Assembly: GCA_944474755.1 (NCBI GenBank)
Contig: OX104122.1
Span: 9,883,223 to 9,947,222 of the forward strand
Reading direction: 5' to 3'
Length of the DNA stretch: 64,000 nt
Source: Limnoperna fortunei
Lineage: Eukaryota; Mollusca; Bivalvia; Mytilida; Modiolidae
Shown here: positions 56,454-64,000 of the stretch, piece after piece
How positions within the stretch are numbered: the first letter of the stretch is position 1
Layout: each line of letters opens with the position of its first letter
Program-made: the position numbers and the translations under genes
The notes under the pieces: model-generated
The model's input: the letters and a program-made list of their open reading frames with translations, nothing else
The model's database searches: none
Told to the model about the DNA's origin: nothing

Positions 56454-59400
56454 CTTAAAAATATTTAATATTACGTATTTAAATATTTATTTTTTACAGA
56501 TAGTGAAGATTATGGCTGTAGATTTAGTATTGAAATAAGCATAGCAACATCAAAACTGATTGATTGAAAGATACTTCTAGAAATACTATGCAGGGAAAAA
56601 GTATGTTTTATCACTGAGCACACTTCTGTTGCTGGTTTCTTTAACTACTCTTTCAACTAAAATAATTCATGTTCAACATGAATCTATACTCGCAAATATA
56701 AATGTTACCTAGGCCTAAATTACGTCAGCTTAACACAATATATACAGAAGTCGCAAGGTGATAATATTACAAGTTTATTGTCGTTAGCACGTGTGGACAT
56801 TATGACTTCTATCAAGTGACAAAGCATAAACAAACACATTTTCCACTTTTAAGAATCATTCTTCAATGGCGACATTACGAGCACTAGCTAAATCAGGAAT
56901 AATGTCATAACTTGTAGCAAACACAATCAAATCTATTATAAGAACCTCAGCTGTTATTACATGAAATGATTTCACGAGACAAAAATTTTCAACATATTCA
57001 TGATATTAAAGAATATACACCAATTTTTGAAATATAGAAAATAAATGGAACACAAATACTTAATATCACAGTACAAAAACCAACGAAGAAAAGCTATATT
57101 TTTCTTTCTTTCTGCTGATAAACTCATACTTTTGGAGTACTATTTTCTATAACCTATTGTATTAACTATTTGTCCTATTGTATTACCTTCTCTGAACTTG
57201 CTACATATTTTATACACGATATCTTCTCGCTTGACTTTCTTTAGACAGGTGAACAATTCGGCAACAGCATCTCCAGCCTCATCTCTCCATTCCCGCCAAT
57301 CTTGCATGTAGCCATTAATAGCGTATTTATGATCTTTATCTAAACAAAATAATTCGTAATATTGTTAGAAAATTAACAAGGATCAGAGCGTAGTCTCGGA
57401 TATTACAAGTCCAGATTAGACAAACTCACACCACAAAACAGAAATCAAAAACAGAATATATTTAACCTAAACGCAATAAAACCATATTAATGAATTGTGC
57501 GGGATAATTATTTTACTTTATTTCAAAAGTCTGAATAAAATATTTAATTTTTATACGTCATATGAGTTCTTTCATATAATTATGATTAGAAAACAATAAA
57601 ATATGGAAAGGACCATTCATTCGTTAAAAAGGACTCCTTATTTAAATGGCTTATGAATGAAAGTTACAAAGATTGTTATATGTTGACAACCAATTATTTA
57701 TCGATAAATACTACTTTCTACCATAAATTGCTGTATGTTTGTTTGTTTGTTTGTTGATGGTGTTTAACGCCACTTTAAGCAAATTTTCAGCTATATCATG
57801 GCGTCCAGTTTGTGATGGGGGAGGAAGCCAGAGTACCCGGAAAAAAACCCCGACCTACAATGAAAAAAATTGCTGTATGACAATAAAGATATTACTAAAC
57901 TGATATTTGTCATACCTTTATATTTTTCAACAACCAACTCGTATTTAGCATCCTGAAAATGGTTTCGAAACAGTTCCTGTGGCAGAGACCATATTTGTTT
58001 ATTAATGTTGTCTTCAATTTCTCGCATAGCTGCAGTCAGCACTGTAATACAAAAACATACAACACTGAAATGACTTCTATGGTGAAATTACAGCCCAATT
58101 TGAAACTTCAAAAAATAACCTCTACAACATGTAAAAGAATTCAAAAATACATTCAATGCTCCTTTATCATTTACATATTTTTTTCAAATCTAGATTTTAG
58201 ATACTGATGTTCATTTGAATCGTTGATACATGTGCTGATATCCGAATTTTTTTTAATATGACATGTAGTTATTTGACTTCTACACCGTTTTGAACGCAGT
58301 TAAAATATCTAGTGGATATTGCTCGGATTTTTTTTGGGATATTGTTTGGATTTATATTGCACAAGATGGGCAGTCAACAGACAACTGTCACTGACTCACT
58401 CTCGATTTCATTAATCAAATAAGCACACCATTGCCCGTACCTCACTGAGTATTTTTGTCATGTACCTTTAGTAGAATTAGACGTTGATTACCAATAATAT
58501 CAAGAGACAAGCTGAAAGTCAAAAGGAAGTGCAGTCATGAAGCCTACCTTTACGTCTGTATGGTTCTTCTACTCTTGATCTTTCTGCAATTTGTGATGCC
58601 AATCGTTCTAATGTATCAGGATCAATTTGTTCATTTCTTGAACGTGCACGTCGTCGTCTGCTCAGCAACAACAGCAGGAGAAGTACAACGATAACGATGA
58701 TTGCAATAACACCAAGAATAATTCCTACAATTGCCCCTTCTGAGAGTCCATTCCAACCTTGATTTTGGGAATCGCTGTGTGCAAGTTGAGGATTATCACA
58801 ATCTTTAGATGGGTCTACAATAAAGAGGAAAGATGTCATACAAAGAATGTTAAACTTATAAAAATATAAAATATTCAAAGCTGTAACTGTCGAACTTGGA
58901 AATAAATGATTCTTGACTGTTGACATACCGCATACATACGTTTTATGTTCAAAGGTGTTTTAATTTTTTTGTCTATTTAAACATCATAATTTGATCTGCA
59001 AATACTGGGTAGGACCCCAGCCAAATTGTCTAAATTCGGTTCTGAAATAAATCTGATGGTTGCGAATTTAAATTTAAAAAGGTTCAAATGTTTTTCTTAT
59101 TCAATTTTACAGATGACCTTTAGGTCTGTTTAAAATCATAATTAAAGCTTTAACATCTCAGCTATTTAGCCCACTGACATTTTATTATAAAACCATTCAT
59201 TTCTTCAACGTGATAAACTAAAAGCATATAATACAAAAATAAGAACGCAAAATAAATATGTACTAATTTAGAAATGAAAGGTTGTCTTACTGAATTTGAC
59301 TAATACAAGTTGCTATTTTTTATCGCAAATATTACAAAAATATGGCAGCAATAAGTTTTCATAATTTGAAGAAATGTCCATTCAACAAAGCGAGCGACTC

Positions 59401-62400
59401 AGTAGTCACAGTAGTAAACCATCTGCTACTTATCACCACCGTGTCAATATTGGGGTTATGAGTGAGTAGAGCCCGAAGTATTGTGAGTTGTGTTGGAGGA
59501 CTCCAACCTTAACTGACAAGGGTCTTTCTGTTGGAGTCCGGAAATTCACACTCGATGCTCCCGCTTCCTCTCTTAATAAAAAACTTGAAAATGACTAAAG
59601 ACACCATTGAAATAAACAAATCAAATTCAATAATCCACGTCTGTAATTCACTGCAACCAAATCGTTGATTCATATGTTATTATTATCTCTTCCTTTTTCT
59701 ACTAGCTAGATGCCTTCAAAGAGAATCAAGATAGACTTAAATCTTGAAGGTCATGAGCATAAAACTTAACTACCATAAAATGACGTCATGATAGGGAAGT
59801 TTTGAAGGCAGTAAATAGATTACCTGCAACTCTGTATGAACTACAGATATTATCACCAGTACCATTACTCCGTCTTATTGTACATCTTTTATCTTTCTCA
59901 CAACTGAAAATTACAGATAAAAGAAAAACATATTAACGGTTTCCACTGCACCACTTTTAAGAAAGGCCCCAAGGTAAACATGAAAGTCTGCTGCATATAA
60001 ATAAACACTTAGAAACATATACACACGTTAAGAAGTCTTAATGATATAAAATGAAAAGACAATATCAAATATACGAGTTAAAAAGTATTAATAATAACAC
60101 AACTGTAGTAAGGGGAAAGAAACATCATTTCTAATAAAAAAGTAACAATCTTAATATATACTTCAGTATAAGGGTGAGAAAACATGTCATTACCGTATAA
60201 GTGTGGGAAAAATTTAGCATTTTTGGAAAAAAACTGTGCGAGTTTATTTTTGCGTAATGTAATATTCACGGTCTGTAATCAGAATGAACAACTCTATCAT
60301 TTGTCCTAATGTTTCGCGCGTTTTTATTTTCGCGTTCCCACTTTTACCGCGAATATAGCGGTAAATTAAATATTATATATTAAATAACCGCGAAGAAAAC
60401 CACTAATCATCTACTTTAGTATTTCTAAGGCAAAATGTTGTTTCTTTAACAAGTAACGCTGTCGCATTATAATTGACATGTGTTTTCTATTTGTTAAGCC
60501 TCAGCATTGCTAATTATTAAAGCAATATTTTGTTCAGAATATCGTTACATTTTAAATAAGTTATCATTGAGGTATCCGGAACACAAATTACCACGTGATC
60601 ATAGCTGGTGTCCCCGGTGTCCATTTATTTTAAATGAAGCAGACCTGGGTAATGTTCGGCAAACATCGGAAATACTAGAATATTTGAGAAACTAGATATT
60701 TTTATTCAAAACTGTTCATATTGACTCAACGTAAATAAATATATTAATATAAATTTAATTCATTAATTAGTTATTCATTGATTGTATTTCTTGGTCGAAA
60801 AAGAAAATTGAACGGTAACTTCAATTATGGGTCGGATACTTTAATATTATAATAATGAATGAAAGAACTGTCCAGGTATGATTCCAGGTATGATCAGACC
60901 GGAATCCTGAAAGCGACGTCCTACATCTTTTATTAGAGACAGATAATTTTCGTTTGGGAGTCTACACCTCACTTAAAAAAACAATTCATACAGGGTGTGT
61001 ATGGAAAAACAGCAATGATGTCAGAACATTCCACAATCGTTTTTATCATCCATTTGACAAAACTTTTTATTTTAAATCCCCTGCCACGACCAAACACGAA
61101 ATCGTTTTTCCATAAGCCTCATTCCTTACTTTGTAACAATCTGACAAGTCTGTAGAGTGTCCCGGACATCCGAGTAGGTACTTCCAACGATACATTTCTC
61201 ACACGTTCCTATAAATAAATTTAAAGTGTCGGTTAATATATATTTAATTGATGTCACGTGACAAGTAAATGGGATAATGTTTTCTCTGTAATTTATAATG
61301 ATAATTAATTAAGACAATTTTACCATATAAAAATTGTACAGTGTTAAGGTGATTTTATATGACCAAAAATGTTTTGTTTGTTTAAATGGTGTTTAATGGC
61401 ACTTTCAGCAATTTTTCAGCTATATCACAGCAACCACTTTTATTCGGGAAGTAAGCTGGAGTACTGGGAGAAAATATCCGACCTTCAGTAGGAAAACTGG
61501 CAATCCTTGTCAATTAAAACTGAAGTCTAGCGCACGCTGTCTGCAGTGATACTCGAACCAGCAATCTAAGTGTTGAGAGACCACGTGTAAATAAAATTGA
61601 AAAGTTTTTAGAAAAATAACAGTAAGTGTTCACTTGTTCCACAAATCAGTGGAATAAATATCAGTATATAGCAGCTGATAAATGCACTAAGGGTTAATTC
61701 TTCATCGAGAACACAAAGCTAATGTGATCGAAGGAAAAGCAGCAGTATTACTCATTGGGTAATGCATATTTCAAAAAATATGCAAGACTATTATTGCCTG
61801 ACGTTCCTGCAATTTTATTGAGACTTTTCACATTATTTTATTCATATGACTTAGCGTGATCGAAGCAGTTTCTTTTTGGGTCAGGTAATCGAAAGAATGA
61901 CAAAAAAATAGAAGAACTCCAAATGATCCGACAGATTAATCTTGTAGAACGGTTAGTTCAGAAATACTCAAATTTACCGTATTGTGTTTGTCCATAACCT
62001 TTATCACAGTCACTATTGGCAACACATGATCTTTGATCTGTGGATTCAAAATGGTAGCCAGGCAGACATTTGCAAATGGCGTCACGTGTTGTACTGCCGT
62101 AATCAGAATACATCATAAAAGGCTTCTCACAGGATTTCCTAAAAAATATACAATCCTATTTAATTACGGTTATGATATCTAAAAATAGCAGGAAGAGAAA
62201 AAACGATTCATATGATACATTTGTTTTATACAGAGTTCCCTTATCAAATGATATAATAACGACCGATTGTGATAGTTATACTTTTTACATCCCCAAGAGA
62301 ATATTTGACTATTTTATACCTCTCAGTGGCTCCTGCTCTATACTAATCAGACAACACCACATGAAAACTTGAGGAGTCCATAATAGTTTGAGTACACAAT

Positions 62401-62904
62401 ATTTGAGGTATAAAATCAAACTTTGAAGGGAGGTAATTCTTGCTTAAAGGACCCGACTGTAAACAAGCGCTCAATTTATTAACCTTAGTGTACCGCTGAT
62501 AAAGCCAGTGCTGTTCAGTCGATTTCCGAAGATAAGCGAAAAAAGCTGAGAACGTTAAAGCCGACATTGCCGGATTTAAACGAATTCGAACGAATTGCTT
62601 TGTAGCAAGGCAGGAGGTGTTTACTATGTCGACGCTAATGTGTCTGCTTCGCGTTTTTTTATTCTAAAAAATTTTAATTATTTACTTTATTTTTGATACA
62701 TTTAAGAAATGTATACCACTTATCAAAATTTAATATGACTACAATGATAATAGTTATGATAATTCCATCAACCGGATCAAAAGTTCTCATACCTGAGTCG
62801 GCACCTGTCTCCGTGTCTGTTAACATTTGGTTGGAAGGACAGATCACTGCACTGTTGACAAAAATATTTGACTTCGTTTCCTGAGCATCTTACCATTTCG
62901 TGCC
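56056..62904 (-). CDS. TNF-receptor-superfamily protein with death domain (5' end outside window)
   Basis: Join on the minus strand: 62904-62793, 62138-61978, 61208-61130, 59903-59824, 58814-58548, 58041-57916, 57339-57187, 56453-56056; all GT-AG and in frame (about 458 residues visible). Order: cysteine-rich TNFR repeats, stalk, TM helix, basic linker, death-domain-like region, 131-residue tail. The domain end ELFTCLKKVKREDIVYKIC is closest in my memory to the p75NTR (TNFRSF16) death domain. Such receptors bind TNF-like or neurotrophin-like ligands and signal through death-domain and TRAF adaptors. The signal-peptide exon was not found and must lie beyond 62904, probably past the window edge. 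Orthology is not established. Confidence 0.85.
57187..57339 (-). CDS. TNFR exon: death-domain core
   Basis: DKDHKYAINGYMQDWREWRD then EAGDAVAELFTCLKKVKRED then IVYKICSKFRE. The W..W(...)AV.EL...L..V.R.DIV..(I/L)C layout parallels helices 4-6 of p75NTR-like death domains. The acceptor is TGTTTAG and the donor GTAATA. Confidence 0.78.
57725..57879 (-). mobile_element. Headless SINE copy with 13-bp target duplication in a TNFR intron
   Basis: AAATTGCTGTATG at 57725-57737 and 57867-57879 flank 57738-57866, which holds only the tail half: TTTGTTTGTTTGTTGATGG, TATATCATGGCGTCCAGTT, AACCCCGACCTACA. This demonstrates insertion of an already truncated form. Confidence 0.85.
57916..58041 (-). CDS. TNFR exon: start of death-domain region
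   Basis: AAMREIEDNINKQIWSLPQE then LFRNHFQDAKYELVVEKYK. Charged amphipathic helices precede the conserved tryptophans of the next exon. The acceptor is ATTACAG and the donor GTATGA. Confidence 0.75.
58548..58814 (-). CDS. TNFR exon: stalk, transmembrane helix, basic linker
   Basis: DPSKDCDNPQLAHSDSQNQG is a polar stalk, then AIVGIILGVIAIIVIVVLLL plus LLLL (TM), then SRRRRARSRNEQIDPDTLER as stop-transfer and cytoplasmic linker, then LASQIAERSRVEEPYRRK. One membrane pass, type I. The acceptor is TTGTAG and the donor GTAGGC. Confidence 0.88.
59388..59620 (+). mobile_element. Old SINE copy in a TNFR intron
   Basis: Diverged but collinear: GACTCAGTAGTCACAGTAG, CACCGTGTCAATATTGGGGT, CCTTAACTGACAAGGGTC, CTCCCGCTTCCTC, and AAATAAACAAATC at the tail. 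Confidence 0.55.
59824..59903 (-). CDS. TNFR exon: last cysteine-rich segment
   Basis: NCEKDKRCTIRRSNGTGDNI CSSYRVA, three cysteines and one sequon (NGT). It closes the CRD begun in the previous exon and leads to the stalk. Confidence 0.8.
60300..60415. other. CG-containing patch in a TNFR intron
   Basis: TTTCGCGCGTTTTTATTTTC, ACCGCGAATATAGCGGTAAA and ATAACCGCGAAGAAAACC form loosely inverted words. It may be a fragment of the same kind of element as near 35840-35990. Not resolved. Confidence 0.35.
60595..60845 (+). repeat. Dispersed repeat, copy 2 of 2, in a TNFR intron
   Basis: It is collinear with 49480-49705 and in the same orientation: GGTGTCCATT, GAAGCAGACCTGGGTAATGT, TCGGCAAACATCGGAAATAC, TTCATTAATTAG, TTCAATTATGGGTCGGATAC. 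The overlapping 62-codon frame is incidental. Confidence 0.7.
61130..61208 (-). CDS. TNFR exon: third cysteine-rich segment
   Basis: TCEKCIVGSTYSDVRDTLQT CQIVT: the C..C..G..YSD......C module of a CRD. The acceptor is TTTATAG and the donor GTAAGG. Frame continues across both junctions. Confidence 0.85.
61372..61587 (-). mobile_element. SINE copy in a TNFR intron
   Basis: TTTGTTTAAATGGTGTTTAA, CACTTTCAGCAATTTTTCAG, CAATCCTTGTCAATTAAA, and GATACTCGAACCAGCAATC (inverted B-box), ending GAGAGACCACGTG. The A-box end is lost. Confidence 0.8.
61978..62138 (-). CDS. TNFR exon: second cysteine-rich repeat
   Basis: KSCEKPFMMYSDYGSTTRDA then ICKCLPGYHFESTDQRSCVA then NSDCDKGYGQTQY. The G..T.D..C.C..G.(Y/F) order is diagnostic of TNFR CRDs. 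The acceptor is TTTTTTAG and the donor GTAAAT. Confidence 0.85.
62793..62904 (-). CDS. TNFR exon: first visible cysteine-rich repeat
   Basis: Only one frame is open: HEMVRCSGNEVKYFCQQCSD, LSFQPNVNRHGDRCRL. The C..YFCQ.C....FQP......CR pattern is the start of a TNFR CRD. The acceptor is TTTTACAG and the donor GTATGA. It needs one base from an upstream exon not seen here. Confidence 0.75.
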
Positions 62905-64000
62905 CTGTAAAATTCAATATTCATTTAAACTTCTTGACGCATGCGCACAATGTTGAAAATATACATGGCCAAGTTGGAGTTTAGAGAAACATTGTTATTA
63001 GTTACAGTTCTTTCATTAAGAAAAAACATTGGTGTTTTGCCTCCTTTTCTTCACATTAAACAATATATTATTCTTTTATATCTATAAAAACAATTCTTAA
63101 TTACAATCAATATTTATTAAGTGATCAGAACACATCCACGAATTAAAAAAAAACCTCGAAATTCACCTTAGACCACGAGAACTTATGTTTGATATATCAT
63201 ATTAACAAGAATTCGACAACGAACCTCGTTTCAAATATAACAAATTGTGAACGTTTAACTTAATGAATATATAACTTGCAAAACCCTGAACTTTGTCATA
63301 ACTGTTCCCAAATGTACACTCAAACAATAATTACACATTAAATGCAGAACTTTGAAGCAAGTAAAATGAAATATATTTACAGTGTTGTCATAGCAACCTT
63401 TTGATATACTGTTTTTTTTCAAATGTAGAATTTCAAAAATATGAGGTTTTAAATCTAAATTTTAGTTGGTTTCACATTAATATCCTAATGTAGACCTGCT
63501 ACATGCCCCTTTGATTAGTGTTGCTATTAGACAGTACATCTTCATTATAACAATGTTCTATTCTATCCACTTGTGTACATTTCTTTACCTCGTATACAGT
63601 GAAAGAATGGTTGATAATAAAGATGTACTCTGTAATAACAAAACAATTCAAAGGGAATTGTAGCAAGACTAATCCGAACGTAGATTAATAGCCGAGTTTA
63701 TCGATTTCCTGTACCAGAAACCATAAGACTTTTCCATATTAAATTCCTGCAACATTTTGTAAATACTACAAAATACACCATAAAATTTGTCCCTAGAGAT
63801 TTAAAATAATTCCTCTGTGTTCGTGCCATGTAAAACTTGGAAGTTAAATTTGCAAGGAAAATGAGGAGGATTTCATTGGTTTCCCATGTTTTTACTAAAA
63901 ATTTACAAAAAACATTTCCCCTGTTTTCTTTCAGTTAATAAACTACACTGTCTTATCAATTATATAAATTTCACGATGAAGCTATAATAGAAGATGTTCG
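62905..64000. other. Window end, presumed TNFR intron or upstream region
   Basis: No signal-peptide exon or further CRD could be read on the minus strand. The sequence is AT-rich and featureless. Confidence 0.4.

Overview
This is an AT-rich, intron-rich animal genomic window, most likely from a bivalve mollusc (inference). The support is: long AT-rich introns with GT-AG exons, a VEGFR/PVR-type receptor kinase, a TNF-receptor-like gene with a death domain, degraded ankyrin repeats, and many copies of one tRNA-headed SINE with a (CAAA)n-type tail, plus other short dispersed repeats that I associate with bivalve genomes. There is no prokaryotic operon structure. Nearly all long open frames outside the spliced genes come from tandem repeats or transposon relics.

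Layout. (1) 1-5387: no host exon recognised. The stretch holds a decayed Tigger/pogo-like transposase, an unidentified broken ORF, a degenerate minisatellite and a decayed Tc1/mariner transposase. (2) 5388-20749, plus strand: the 3' part of a VEGFR/PDGFR/PVR-like receptor tyrosine kinase. Twelve phase-compatible exons run from the last Ig half-domain through the TM segment, the split kinase domain and a tail with three YxxM motifs. Its introns carry reverse-transcriptase relics, a 32-bp minisatellite and an 18-bp minisatellite. (3) 20750-30250: a mobile-element graveyard. It has a 5'-truncated LINE, a further reverse-transcriptase relic, an ankyrin pseudogene, a full-length SINE with 12-bp target duplications, and a roughly 1.5-kb DNA transposon with 18-bp inverted repeats, THAP-like remnants and an opposing SAP-like ORF. 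(4) 30257-35218: a 53-bp-period satellite of about 4 kb, invaded by a headless SINE and by an 822-bp inverted-repeat element. (5) 35219-40100: repeats and a decayed paralogous exon of the next gene. (6) 40173-51016, plus strand: a complete nine-exon gene for a secreted, sequon-rich protein of 625 residues that I do not recognise. (7) 51017-56055: intergenic, between convergent genes. (8) 62904-56056, minus strand: a TNF-receptor-superfamily gene with cysteine-rich repeats, a TM segment, a p75NTR-like death domain and a long tail. Its 5' end lies beyond the window.

The three host genes are not an operon. Two encode cell-surface signalling receptors and one a secreted protein, and no functional coupling can be read from the sequence. 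The most unusual items are the unrecognised secreted gene with its upstream relic exon and duplicated exon-7 boundary, the THAP/SAP inverted-repeat element, the layered 53-bp satellite, and a SINE family whose copies repeatedly break at one internal junction. All exon calls are manual readings of splice sites and frame continuity. No database search or transcript evidence was available.
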